From an uncultured Bacteroidota bacterium (GTDB lineage: Bacteria; Bacteroidota; Bacteroidia; 2-12-FULL-35-15), in assembly GCA_903847205.1 (NCBI GenBank), contig CAINDA010000056.1, forward strand, positions 93,598 to 157,597: DNA of 64,000 nt. Direction: 5' to 3'. Under the pieces are notes generated by a model. That model was not told the origin of the DNA. It made no database searches and saw only the letters and a list, made by a program, of their open reading frames with translations. Positions within the stretch are counted from its first letter, which is position 1. Each line of letters begins with the position of its first letter. Of the stretch, positions 33,101-40,109 are shown in pieces. The position numbers were made by a program, and so were the translations under genes.

Positions 33101-35224
33101 ATTCAAGGTCTGAAACTCTTCATTGGATGAAACAACTTCTTCATTGGCTGCCTGTAATTCTTCGTTGGTTAATTCCTGGGCCTCAATGATGGAGCTGATT
33201 TCTGCACGTGTTTTATTCAATTCCTCAGCGAGCTTTTTTATTCGCCGGTCTTTCTCTGTTGAATTATTTTTCCGGCTGTTATTTTCATCAGGTTTTTCTA
33301 CCTGCTCCTGAAGGGTAAAAACAATAAGCAGCAAAGGTTCGTCCCACTCAATTTTAAGAGGGCTTACATCCAGAGACATCATCCGCAAAACCGTTTCAAT
33401 TTTTATTTCAATGCCCGGCTTGTAAACCGGCTGTTTTGTTTTTATTGATTTTTGAATTGCATTGCGGAGTTCAAAAGCAAATTCAGGTTTTGCCATTTTT
33501 AAAATATTCAAACTGGCTTTGCCCGGTGAATGTCCTAGAAATAGGGAGACGGGACCTCTGAACTGCAGCACTTCCATATCCTTGTTAACAACAGCACATG
33601 CAGGCATATAATGGGTGAGAAGCGCTGTATCAATTGCGTTCTCTATCCCGGTAGGATTTGTATTTATGCTTTTAACAGGAAAACTTGTTTTTTTATTGCT
33701 AAAGTTTGCGCCTGGAAAATGCGGTGTTAATTCTGGTATCTTTCTTATGCCCGTATTTTTTTTGCGGGAATATATTTTTAATTTATTATTTATCTGTGTA
33801 AACAGCTGTGATGGTGTTCCTATCGTTTCCGCTTTGCCGAGCAGTAAATATCCTCCTTCATTTAATGTAAAATGCAGTGTTGCAAATACTCTTTTCTGAG
33901 CAACAGCATCAAAATAAATAAGAAGATTGCGGCAACTGATAAAATCCATGCGCGAAAAAGGAGGGTCGCGCAGAATATTATGAGGCGCAAACACACATAT
34001 TTCACGGAGTTCTTTAGCAATTTGATAGTTATCGCCCATTTTTGTAAAGAAGCGGTCCTTATACTTTTTGGGAATATCTTTCACATCGCTTTGCGAATAT
34101 TCGCCTATACGCGCATCACGGATTACCTGTTCGCTGAGGTCAGTTGCAAAAATCTGAACAGGTACTTTTCTTGTTTTTTTATCCTGCAGCTCTGCAATCA
34201 GCATTGCAATTGAATAGGCTTCCTCACCTGTGGAGCAGGCGGGTATCCATATCCTCAGTGTTTCGTCTTGGGTTTTGCTTTTAAGAAGCTTTGGCAGCAA
34301 AATGGTTTTTAAATATTTGAATACTTCAGGATCTCTGAAAAAACTAGTTACGTTAATCAGCAGATCTTTATAAAGAATATCTACCTCAGTGCTCTTTTTA
34401 AGCAGTAACTTTTCATACTCTTTTATTGAATTTACGCCGCCTTGAAGCATTTTATGGTTCAGCCGTCTTCTGATAGTGGCCATTTTATAATGGCTGAAAT
34501 CCACACCGGTTTTTTTATGAAGAATTTCGAAAATGCTTTTTAGATCCGGGTTAATATCACCAAGTACGCTTTCATTTTGTGTTCCTTTCCCATGAGGTCT
34601 TATAAAACCATTTTTGCTGAGACGTACTAAATACCGTGCAATTTCTTTGGGAGGTAAAATAAAGTCAACAGCTCCCACAGCAATCGCAGATTTGGGCATG
34701 CTCCCTGCCTGTGCCGTGTCATCCTGCGCAAAAGTAATTCCACCTGCATTTTTAATTGCTTTCAGCCCCATCATACCGTCGCTTGCATAACCCGATAGAA
34801 TAATGCCGATAACATTTTCTTTATGTGTTTCAGCAAGGGAAGAGAAGAGAACATCAATAGAGAGGTTTGTGATGCGGGGCAGCAATTGAATGTGACCGTC
34901 GGTTACTTCAATAGCTTTATTGTGAGGGATTACATAGACATTGTTGGGTAGTATATGCTCCATGTTTTCAATCTCCTGTACTTTCATTTTAGTGATCTTG
35001 GATAAAATAGAAGTGAGGAAACTTTTGTGATCAGGGCTTAGGTGCTGTACATATATAAATGCCATGCCGGTATCGGAAGGTAAATTTCGCAGCAAAACAC
35101 TCATTGCTTCCAGCCCGCCAGCAGAAGCCCCAATGGCTACAATAGGGAAAGATTTTTCTTTAGAATGCACTTTAGATTTCTTGGGGGCTGCAGCTTTTTT
35201 CTTTTTGATAACGGCTGATTTCAT
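30173..35224 (-). CDS. CheB-CheR-PAS-repeat-PAS-hybrid kinase-receiver-HPt fusion
   Basis: This 1683-residue cytosolic signalling giant contains, in order: CheB methylesterase (about 28-205, IGASAGGLEAM nucleophile, YASDGMMGLKAI), CheR methyltransferase (about 225-485, IWIPACSTGEEAYSIAM), a PAS-like segment, a Glu-rich coiled coil (TNEELQAANEEVVSSNEEF), PAS, seven 20-residue repeats (about 870-1015), PAS, HisKA (LSNMSHEIRTPMN), HATPase (NLVSNAVKF, DTGIGIP, GGTGLGLAI), a receiver (ILMDLQMPVMNG) and HPt (AAAHKMIPSFSIVG). One chain therefore holds a four-step relay. CheB and CheR act on chemoreceptors in classical systems, but none is in this window. No DR21 copy precedes it. Confidence 0.92.
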   Translation of the reverse strand: MKSAVIKKKKAAAPKKSKVHSKEKSFPIVAIGASAGGLEAMSVLLRNLPSDTGMAFIYVQHLSPDHKSFLTSILSKITKMKVQEIENMEHILPNNVYVIPHNKAIEVTDGHIQLLPRITNLSIDVLFSSLAETHKENVIGIILSGYASDGMMGLKAIKNAGGITFAQDDTAQAGSMPKSAIAVGAVDFILPPKEIARYLVRLSKNGFIRPHGKGTQNESVLGDINPDLKSIFEILHKKTGVDFSHYKMATIRRRLNHKMLQGGVNSIKEYEKLLLKKSTEVDILYKDLLINVTSFFRDPEVFKYLKTILLPKLLKSKTQDETLRIWIPACSTGEEAYSIAMLIAELQDKKTRKVPVQIFATDLSEQVIRDARIGEYSQSDVKDIPKKYKDRFFTKMGDNYQIAKELREICVFAPHNILRDPPFSRMDFISCRNLLIYFDAVAQKRVFATLHFTLNEGGYLLLGKAETIGTPSQLFTQINNKLKIYSRKKNTGIRKIPELTPHFPGANFSNKKTSFPVKSINTNPTGIENAIDTALLTHYMPACAVVNKDMEVLQFRGPVSLFLGHSPGKASLNILKMAKPEFAFELRNAIQKSIKTKQPVYKPGIEIKIETVLRMMSLDVSPLKIEWDEPLLLIVFTLQEQVEKPDENNSRKNNSTEKDRRIKKLAEELNKTRAEISSIIEAQELTNEELQAANEEVVSSNEEFQTLNEELETSKEEIEATNEELHSTNQNLQIRNDLLTESHEYSEAIMAAIHEPMLILNRDFRVKSANKSFYKKFLVKKGETEGESLFELGNKQWNIAKLRKVLNDIISKNSSFENFEVTHTFPGIGEKIMLLNAHLIIQKIHSEQLILLAIADVSDVRKLALELKVKEAKVFQIEEKEKRAAELIIANKELVFQNNEKEKRAAELIIANKELLFQNKEKEKRAAELIIANKELAFQNKEKEKRAVELIIANKELAFQNEEKEKRASELFTANKELIFQTGEKEKRAAELAIADIELEFQNKEKEKREIANKELEAYNFSIKAASQYSRSLIEASLDPLVTINAEGKITDVNEASIKVTGIRREKLIGTDFSNYFTEPEKAQAGYRQVFDKGFVSDYALTIKHKNGNLTDVLYNASVYKDDNGSVLGVFAAARDVTDRNRIEKEFLEAKLFAEQATEIAEDAKLKAESLTLIAEDAVKAKQQFLSNMSHEIRTPMNAIIGFTKVVLKTDLTVKQKEYLAAIKVSGDALIVLINDILDLAKVDSGKMTFEKTPFKMASSIEAMLNIFETKIKEKNLELVKKYDSKIPEVLVGDPMRLHQIILNLVSNAVKFTTTGKITVSVYLLNEDEENVNIGFAVTDTGIGIPENKIASIFENFQQASSDTSRLYGGTGLGLAIVKQLVEAQGGTINVKSKMGEGAAFSFILSFQKSVAEAEIEIGIVDLDAEIKNIKVLVVEDIALNQLLMKTLLDEFGFERDIASNGKMAIEKLQTKSYDIILMDLQMPVMNGFEATDYIRNTLKSKIPIIALTADVTTVDLAKCKAVGMTDYIAKPIDERLLYSKIVGILKKPAVIAQLKENPDNQIKKSKCTDLSYLRQRTKSNPKLLREMISLYLEQTPSLINSIKQSLLNKDWDSMHAAAHKMIPSFSIVGMSIDFENTAKKIHEYSISKEHKSELPALILQLGNICAQACAELEEEFDTLKNY
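32175..32607 (-). repeat. Seven-copy 60-bp/20-aa tandem repeat
   Basis: Units code (I/V)ANKELxFQNxEKEKRAAELI. The last two units (FQTGEKEKRAAELAIADIEL, then FQNKEKEKREIANKELEA) match the last two units of the arrays at 18172 and 51871, so the ends are ancestral and the middle has expanded or shrunk. Confidence 0.88.
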
Positions 35225-35611
35225 TGTATTTAAAATTGAAAATGAATATTGTATTTAAAATTCTGTACGAAGCCTATAAAAAAATCTCCTGCGGGTCAAC
35301 ATTTATAGGCATTTTTAGAATAAATAAAAAAAGGCGGCGAAAATTTTCTTTAAATTGAGATAGGCTCTGCTGCTTTAAAATTGTGCGGAAAATTTATTGC
35401 TGTGCTATAATAGAATATATCAATAAATTTTAATGCAGGTGAAGATACGTTATCTTTTCCCCGTATCTGGCTTTTTTGTAAAGATAATTGGATTTTATGT
35501 TTTCGCGTTTCTTATGGGGATGGACCTGGCTGTAAAGGATTGAATTTGATCTGAATTTTAGCACATTCTTAATTTATGGAAATGTAAATCAATCCGATTA
35601 AAGCCGGCTAT
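35225..35611. other. Non-coding gap
   Basis: AT-rich spacer. A direct repeat (tgtatttaaaatt) occurs at 35225 and 35250, and no DR21 copy or gene is seen. The promoter of the giant fusion gene should lie near 35225-35300 but has no motif that I recognise. Confidence 0.45.
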
Positions 35612-35648
35612 AAAAAAAGAGCGCAGCTTATTTTAAACTGCACTCCTT
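35612..35648 (-). terminator. Hairpin terminator after the DUF6629 gene
   Basis: A stem with G-T pairs (35616-35629 with 35634-35647) is followed on the minus strand by a T-run. Confidence 0.6.
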
Positions 35649-35679
35649 TAATTAGTATGTAAAAATAATTGGCTTGGTT

Positions 35680-36357
35680 TTAAGAGGCATATGCTGCATA
35701 TACGGTCTCATTTTTAACTGAATTTTTAATTTCCAGCATAATTGCATATACCGAGATACTTATAATTGACGCAAAAAAACACCAGACAGAAACAACATAC
35801 TGCTCATAAAATATATCTGAAATTATGTAAGAAATAAGTATTGTTACTCCGAGCATCCACATTCGCTTGATATGCGATATAAAGGCGGGAACTATGGTTG
35901 CAATTATATAAAACCATAATCCATAGGTTAAGTTCACAGCCGGATAATCCTGCTGGTAAAATATATGATGTTCGATTATTTTTGCTTCAACATGAAATGA
36001 TATTAAACAATAAGCAAGATAGCCTGATAAGAGCATACCTATGCCCGCAACTATTTTTTGTATTTTTCCCCGTTTCTCTTTCTTTTCGAGCAATAGTATT
36101 GCAAGAGGAACCCATAGGGGCCAGACAATTTGTGCGAAGAACAAAAAAACATAGGTTATTATCTGCTGCAGCATAAGATATGCCGGATTGGGCAAAGCAA
36201 GCCATAAAATACCTTCTGAAATTTGCTGGACAGCAAAAATTAATGGCAAAGCAGCAAAAGGAATCTGCGATGGATGCTGCACTTTTTTTATCGCGGCAAC
36301 GCCTATTACAGAAAGAACTATACCTGCTCCGAAACTTGCACCGGCTGAAAAACACAT
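35680..36357 (-). CDS. DUF6629-type membrane protein
   Basis: This 225-residue protein is almost all hydrophobic, with about seven membrane helices. It opens MCFSAGASFGAGIVLSVIGV and has QQISEGILWLAL near 45-56, the pattern of the small DUF6629 family of unknown function. There is no DR21 copy. It is a single-gene unit between hairpins. Membrane location is clear, activity is not. Confidence 0.75.
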   Translation of the reverse strand: MCFSAGASFGAGIVLSVIGVAAIKKVQHPSQIPFAALPLIFAVQQISEGILWLALPNPAYLMLQQIITYVFLFFAQIVWPLWVPLAILLLEKKEKRGKIQKIVAGIGMLLSGYLAYCLISFHVEAKIIEHHIFYQQDYPAVNLTYGLWFYIIATIVPAFISHIKRMWMLGVTILISYIISDIFYEQYVVSVWCFFASIISISVYAIMLEIKNSVKNETVYAAYAS

Positions 36358-36422
36358 AATGATTGAATTTTAAATTAATGAAAATAAATTACCTCTCGGG
36401 GATTGCTGATAAATTGTATTTA

Positions 36423-36454
36423 AACCTGTCAGTGTTTTAAATCTGACAGGTTTT
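36423..36454. terminator. Hairpin terminator after the SHOCT gene
   Basis: A perfect 10-bp inverted repeat (AACCTGTCAG at 36423-36432 with CTGACAGGTT at 36443-36452) is followed by T on plus. This palindrome is also common between Bacteroidota genes. Confidence 0.65.
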
Positions 36455-36496
36455 GCTGTGATAATTGATAATAGGGAATATTGGATACAAATCTGG

Positions 36497-36712
36497 CTAG
36501 CCAGCCAGAATTTTTTTCTTTTCCTGGTATTCTTCATTTGTAATCTGCCCTGAAGCAAAGCGCTTTTTCAAAATATCGAAAGGAGAATCTTTCTTTTTTT
36601 GCTGGAAGGGGATATAATAAGGTGCTGCAAATATCCAAATAATAAATAGCAGCCAAATGAACCACCACACCAGGTGCATTCCCAAGAAATTATAATCGTT
36701 ATACATATTCAT
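36497..36712 (-). CDS. Small membrane protein with SHOCT domain
   Basis: This 71-residue protein starts at the ATG at 36712 (MNMYNDYNFLGMHLVWWF). An upstream in-frame start adds an unlikely basic leader. One membrane helix (about 11-33, LVWWFIWLLFIIWIFAAPYYI) is followed by a SHOCT motif (PFDILKKRFASGQITNEEYQEKKKIL), a short helical hairpin found at C-termini of oligomerising membrane proteins. It is likely a small inner-membrane protein of the envelope-stress type. Function is unknown. Confidence 0.75.
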   Translation of the reverse strand: MNMYNDYNFLGMHLVWWFIWLLFIIWIFAAPYYIPFQQKKKDSPFDILKKRFASGQITNEEYQEKKKILAG

Positions 36713-36791
36713 AATTTTTGATTTTAAATTGTTTTGATTTTTTTGAATTAGGCATTTAAGTAATAACATGTATGTATTGCCCCCCCATAGT

Positions 36792-36845
36792 CTTCGACAA
36801 GCTCAGACTGACCTCGAACACTCAGTCATACTGAGCCTGTCGAAG
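36792..36845. repeat. REP-like inverted repeat 1
   Basis: The arms CTTCGACAAGCTCAGACTGA (36792-36811) and, inverted, a related sequence ending at 36845 (CTGAGCCTGTCGAAG) form an imperfect palindrome. Related copies are at 37821 and 38445. Confidence 0.75.
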
Positions 36846-36924
36846 TATGTGCGCAGGGCATAGAATTAACAGTATTTCTTATACGCCTAATTCAATAATT
36901 TTTTTAGAATGCTATTGAGTTTTA

Positions 36925-36959
36925 TAAAAAAAGGAAAAGGCTTTTGCCTCTTCCTTTTT
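36925..36959. terminator. Terminator after the BON gene
   Basis: The 13-14 bp stem AAAAAGGAAAAGGC and GCCTCTTCCTTTTT has run-flanks on both sides. Confidence 0.8.
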
Positions 36960-36964
36960 ATTTT

Positions 36965-37636
36965 TTAATCAGCGTAAGAATAATCATATTCAATAGCCAA
37001 TTCATTATCTACGTTATTAATACCTGGAGTATTCCAGGCAATTTTTCCTGCTTCCTCTTTTTGATACCATGAAGAAACTGTGCCGGTAAGTGTTACTTTA
37101 GTGCCGGCAACTTTAACATTAACATCCTGATTATTTATAGACCAATTTCGGGCAAGTGCTTTTTCTACATCTGCTTTTTCAATTGCATCATGAGTTTCAG
37201 ATATAATTTTGATGTTGTTGGTTACTCCTCTAACACCCTGAAGATGTGTTAATGCATCTTTTGCTGCCAGCTTTTGAAAATTCCATGAAAGCTCACCTTC
37301 CAAAGTAATCCATCCATTTTCTACTTTTACTTTTACTTTGTCGTTTGGAACTTCCCAGCGCCCTTTCAAAGCAGTTAATACCTCATTAGCAATATCGGCA
37401 TTACTCTTCTGCCATGAACTGATGAATTTAATTTCAATTTTTTCTACTATAGCTTTTACACCGGCTACGTTTTTAGCTGCATTTTCAGCTTCTAATTTCT
37501 TAGAATAACTGTCAACAGTTCCTGTCAGCGAAATAACACCGTCTTTTGCGGTAACGCCGATTTCTGCAGCATTCAATAATGGCTCCCATTTAATAGCATC
37601 CTGAACATCTTTTTGCAGCATTTCATTTGTTTTCAT
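36965..37636 (-). CDS. Triple-BON-domain stress protein
   Basis: This 223-residue protein is counted from the ATG at 37636 (MKTNEMLQKDVQDAI). The longer form starts within the promoter leader at 37669. Three BON domains of about 65-70 residues follow one another (IGVTAKDGVISLTGTVDSYSKKLEAENAAKNVAGV, VENGWITLEGELSWNFQKLAAKDALTHLQGV, VNVKVAGTKVTLTGTVSSWYQKEEAGKIAWNTPGI). BON proteins such as OsmY bind phospholipid and are induced by osmotic or envelope stress. No signal peptide is visible, so this one is probably cytoplasmic. It stands alone between DR21 site 11 and a terminator. Confidence 0.9.
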   Translation of the reverse strand: MKTNEMLQKDVQDAIKWEPLLNAAEIGVTAKDGVISLTGTVDSYSKKLEAENAAKNVAGVKAIVEKIEIKFISSWQKSNADIANEVLTALKGRWEVPNDKVKVKVENGWITLEGELSWNFQKLAAKDALTHLQGVRGVTNNIKIISETHDAIEKADVEKALARNWSINNQDVNVKVAGTKVTLTGTVSSWYQKEEAGKIAWNTPGINNVDNELAIEYDYSYAD

Positions 37637-37652
37637 TTGTTTTAATTTATGG

Positions 37653-37670
37653 TATGAATGAATTTTCATA
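37653..37670 (-). promoter_or_regulatory. 5' leader hairpin or palindrome, copy C
   Basis: TATGAA and TTCATA pair around a 6-nt loop (AATTCA). Compared with copy A (TGTGAA and TTCACA), both arms change together, so pairing is kept. Confidence 0.55.
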
Positions 37671-37676
37671 ATGGGA

Positions 37677-37742
37677 CAAAGGTGGGCGCTTTAATCACAA
37701 TAAGTATTACACAACTTCAGAAACAAGCTGCATAATTCATAC
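37677..37742 (-). promoter_or_regulatory. DR21 promoter module, site 11
   Basis: The half-sites on plus are at 37707 (ttaca) and 37728 (ctgca), 21 bp apart, with attcatac to 37742. The TTTG box at 37677-37680 is in the context CACCTTTGT, 30 bp from the proximal half-site. It drives the BON gene. Confidence 0.9.
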
Positions 37743-37820
37743 ATTTTGTTTTGCTTTAGAAGTTTGTTTAAATTCTAATTAAATTTATAAAATATATTTT
37801 TTTGAAAAGCCTCCCGCATA

Positions 37821-37873
37821 TTTCGACAAGCTCAATATGACAGCGCTCGCGGGTCAGTCTGAGCTTGTCGAAG
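37821..37873. repeat. REP-like inverted repeat 2
   Basis: TTTCGACAAGCTCAATATGA and the inverted GTCAGTCTGAGCTTGTCGAA form a 53-bp imperfect palindrome, the best-preserved copy. It lies between site 11 and the terminator of the next unit. Confidence 0.8.
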
Positions 37874-37944
37874 ACTTTGCGGTGAACATACCAATGTTTT
37901 ATTATAAAATTTAAACAGTCTCTTCAGCTCCGATGATTTGTATA

Positions 37945-37984
37945 TAAAAAAGCATTTTCATTATACTAATGAAAATGCTTTTTT
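37945..37984. terminator. Strong bidirectional terminator
   Basis: A perfect 18-bp stem (37945-37962 with 37967-37984) has A-run and T-run ends. It closes the His-rich gene. Confidence 0.9.
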
Positions 37985-38014
37985 GAATTTAAGACTACTA
38001 ATTATGAGCAATAA

Positions 38015-38272
38015 TTAATTAACTGCTGCATGACTTTTTAAATCTTCTTTGTGAGCTTCTGCTGCATGAGCAACATGCCCATGTGCTTTAAGCGTGCTTG
38101 CACATGCTTTGTCATGATTACCTGCTTCACAATGTTTAGCAGCATCTAAATGATGATCTGCTGCTGCCTCTAAATGAGTGGCTGCTTTTTTGTGGTTTTC
38201 AACTCTTTTTTTTGTTTCGGCAGCCGTGATTGTCGGCACTTCCTTTTTGATTGGTGTTGCTGTTGTTGACAT
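38015..38272 (-). CDS. His-rich small protein
   Basis: This 85-residue cytosolic protein has no signal peptide and about 12 His residues in helical repeats (ATHLEAAADHHLDAAKHCEAGN, HDKACASTLKAHGHVAHAAEAHKE). It also has two Cys. The pattern suggests a helical bundle that could bind a transition metal, though no binding motif is specific. The first 20 residues are probably disordered. It is a single-gene unit between DR21 site 12 and a strong terminator. No family is recognised with certainty. Confidence 0.7.
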   Translation of the reverse strand: MSTTATPIKKEVPTITAAETKKRVENHKKAATHLEAAADHHLDAAKHCEAGNHDKACASTLKAHGHVAHAAEAHKEDLKSHAAVN

Positions 38273-38285
38273 TGTGTTTAATTTA

Positions 38286-38309
38286 CCTTATGAATGAATT
38301 TTCATAAGG
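38286..38309 (-). promoter_or_regulatory. 5' leader hairpin or palindrome, copy D
   Basis: The longest of the leader elements: CCTTATGAA pairs with TTCATAAGG (9 bp) around a 6-nt loop, immediately after the TTTG box of site 12. Confidence 0.6.
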
Positions 38310-38312
38310 ACA

Positions 38313-38378
38313 CAAAGGTGATGGCTTTAGCAGAAATATATGTTACACAATTATGACAATAAGTTATATGATTCATAT
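38313..38378 (-). promoter_or_regulatory. DR21 promoter module, site 12
   Basis: The half-sites on plus are at 38343 (ttaca) and 38364 (ttata), 21 bp apart, with attcatat to 38378. The TTTG box at 38313-38316 is in the context CACCTTTGT, 30 bp from the proximal half-site. It drives the His-rich gene. Confidence 0.9.
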
Positions 38379-38444
38379 ATTATCAGCTTGTTTAAATTTT
38401 AATGAAATAAAATAAAGTTTGGAATGCCAAAGCCGCCGCACCTA

Positions 38445-38494
38445 TTTCCACAAGCTCAATATGACAGCGCACAGTCAATCTGAACCTGTCGAAG
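38445..38494. repeat. REP-like inverted repeat 3
   Basis: TTTCCACAAGCTCAATATGA and the inverted GTCAATCTGAACCTGTCGAA form a more decayed palindrome, upstream of site 12. Confidence 0.65.
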
Positions 38495-38541
38495 ATATTG
38501 CGTGTGCCCTGATAAAATAGTTGAAATGGTTTTGTTAAAAT

Positions 38542-38575
38542 AAAAAATGCCATCCTTAATAGGAATGGCATTTTA
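38542..38575. terminator. Terminator after the Lys/Glu-rich gene
   Basis: A stem of about 12 bp (38544-38556 with 38561-38574, one bulge) has A/T flanks. It closes the gene 38654-39079. Confidence 0.75.
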
Positions 38576-38653
38576 AATAAACCTGAATTTAATAAGGACA
38601 TCGGCCTAAGGCTTGACTAATTATACAGCCCCTATCAAGCAGAAACTGTTAAA

Positions 38654-39079
38654 TTATTTTTTAGTTTCCTTTTCAGCTTTTATATCCGCTTTATTAATCT
38701 CTGCCTTTTTCTTATCTACTTTCATATCCGCCTTTTCCTTGCTTTCTCTTTTCTTATCCAATTTGCGTTCTGATTTCTGCAGGCTTTCTGATTTTTTACT
38801 TGCTTTTCTTTCCGCTTTCTGAACCTTTACTTCTTTCTTATCCTTTTTCTCTTCGGCTTTGTTTACTGCTGCGCCTTTTTCATCTGCTTTTTTTTCATCT
38901 TTTTTCAATTGCTTTGTCAGCTTCTGCGATTTTTCTTCCGCTTTCTTCTCTTCTTTTACCTGCTGTTTTTCTTCTTTTTCAGTTTTAGCGGGACTGCTTT
39001 TTTCCTGCGCTAAGGCTGAACCAGTCATCATTATTCCGTTTATGGCCAGTGATAATACTATACGTGCTGCTGTTTTCAT
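38654..39079 (-). CDS. Exported Lys/Glu-rich coiled-coil protein
   Basis: This 141-residue protein is counted from the ATG at 39079 (MKTAARIVLSLAINGIMMTGSALAQ), a classical signal peptide. A longer reading runs into DR21 site 13. The mature part is nearly pure Lys, Glu, Ala and Ser with a repeat of about 11 residues (KKAEEKSQKLTKQLKKDEKKADEK, SERKLDKKRESKEKADMKVDKK), predicted as a long charged helix. It is probably periplasmic or surface-associated. Function is unknown. It may resemble histone-like or desiccation-protective hydrophilic proteins, but that is only composition. Confidence 0.75.
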   Translation of the reverse strand: MKTAARIVLSLAINGIMMTGSALAQEKSSPAKTEKEEKQQVKEEKKAEEKSQKLTKQLKKDEKKADEKGAAVNKAEEKKDKKEVKVQKAERKASKKSESLQKSERKLDKKRESKEKADMKVDKKKAEINKADIKAEKETKK

Positions 39080-39099
39080 AAAGTTTTTTGTTTTTAATT

Positions 39100-39115
39100 G
39101 TGAATTAGTTTTCAC
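39100..39115 (-). promoter_or_regulatory. 5' leader hairpin or palindrome, copy E
   Basis: GTGAA and TTCAC pair around AACTAA, five bases after the TTTG box of site 13. It is the fifth copy in the same position. Confidence 0.5.
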
Positions 39116-39119
39116 GCTG

Positions 39120-39185
39120 CAAATTTGCGGAGCTTTAAACAAGTGAGTGTTACACAACTTTAACAATAAGTTACATTATTCATAT
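39120..39185 (-). promoter_or_regulatory. DR21 promoter module, site 13
   Basis: The TTACA half-sites on plus are at 39150 and 39171 (21 bp), with attcatat to 39185. The TTTG box at 39120-39123 is in the context CAAATTTGC, 30 bp from the proximal half-site. It drives the Lys/Glu-rich gene. Confidence 0.88.
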
Positions 39186-40005
39186 ATCCGAAAGGAGGCC
39201 GGTAGAAATAAGTCTGAAAATAAAAAAGCGCTCTGCACTGTGCAGAACGCTTTTGAGAGAGTTTAAAATTCAACAATCGGGCGTGAACCAATACTACATT
39301 TACTTCTATTATATGTCCTTTGGCAACAACTATTGATACTGTTTGTGAGATCATATTGGCTGCGCTGAAAACTGCATTATAAGTGCCTGCTTTTATTCCC
39401 TGTATATTTATAAGTCCGGCATCATCGCTGAGCGCGCTTTTGGTTAATTCGGCTATGTACATGGTAACTCCTGCTAAAGGCGCGGCAATAGCTGCAGGCG
39501 GAACAATGGCTGTAACCGTGGCAGCAATGCCTGTACGGTGTGCGGCGGCAGTGATTACATGCTGTGCCGCATCAAAAAGATTAACTAATGAAGCATTAGT
39601 AATATCATCATTAAAATTGCTGTATAAAATATCGTACATATTTGAAATTGCTTTGTCGGCTGTAATAATGAACGATGGCAATACATCAGTAGCCGTGGCT
39701 TTGGTAATTTGAATTATAGTAATCGGCTGGGCTTGTATTACCTTATAAGCATTAATAGCTGCCGTTATATCGGTAATATTCTGACTTGTTATATTATTAA
39801 AAATTCCGTTAGGATTTGTATTAACATCATACCTATTATCACTCATTGCTTTACACATCGCTTCTGCATATTTAATAGCATCCTGTTTAGTTGCCCCGGT
39901 AATATAAGTTTTAGGATGAGCTAATGATGCTGCAAGGTTTGGAAAGCCCTTTCTGTCGGCTTTTATAGATGTAATACTTGCATATTTATAAACAATTTTA
40001 GCCAC
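39160..40005 (-). CDS. Soluble protein with C-terminal carboxypeptidase-regulatory-like domain, doubtful end
   Basis: The open frame codes 281 residues. Residues 1-165 are helical with no signal peptide. The end (about 170-245, AGVTMYIAELTKSALSDDAG...GTYNAVFSAANMISQTVSIV) is a beta-sandwich of the carboxypeptidase-regulatory type. The last 35 codons run through a strong terminator hairpin (39222-39254) and DR21 site 13. A natural end near VVLV (about 39275) is expected. In another frame the same region reads CIGSRPIVEF and stops just before the hairpin, so a frameshift or a lost stop codon is likely. Its start is 3 bp from the edge of the oppositely oriented site 14. Confidence 0.65.
   Translation of the reverse strand: MAKIVYKYASITSIKADRKGFPNLAASLAHPKTYITGATKQDAIKYAEAMCKAMSDNRYDVNTNPNGIFNNITSQNITDITAAINAYKVIQAQPITIIQITKATATDVLPSFIITADKAISNMYDILYSNFNDDITNASLVNLFDAAQHVITAAAHRTGIAATVTAIVPPAAIAAPLAGVTMYIAELTKSALSDDAGLINIQGIKAGTYNAVFSAANMISQTVSIVVAKGHIIEVNVVLVHARLLNFKLSQKRSAQCRALFYFQTYFYRPPFGYMNNVTYC
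39222..39254. terminator. Bidirectional terminator inside the 39160-40005 frame
   Basis: A 14-bp stem with one mismatch (39224-39237 with 39241-39254) has A-run and T-run ends. It lies within the open frame, which argues that the true gene ends before it. Confidence 0.8.
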
Positions 40006-40007
40006 AA

Positions 40008-40073
40008 GTATGAATTATGCAATTGTTTACCTAAATTATGTAACACCGAAACTTTATAAAGAGCCCACCTTTG
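40008..40073 (+). promoter_or_regulatory. DR21 promoter module, site 14 (plus strand)
   Basis: TATGAATTATGCAAT (40009-40023) with half-site tgcaa at 40018, proximal tgtaa at 40039 (21 bp apart) in ATGTAACAC, and TTTG at 40070-40073 in CACCTTTGC, again 30 bp away. It is the only copy on the plus strand and it precedes the only plus-strand gene of the region. Confidence 0.92.
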
Positions 40074-40109
40074 CGTCCACAATTATTTATAAACCTTTTA
40101 AACAAAAAA

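Noticed and set aside
38392..38601. 69-codon minus-strand open frame
   Set aside because: It spans a REP-like palindrome and a terminator hairpin, and has no promoter or family.
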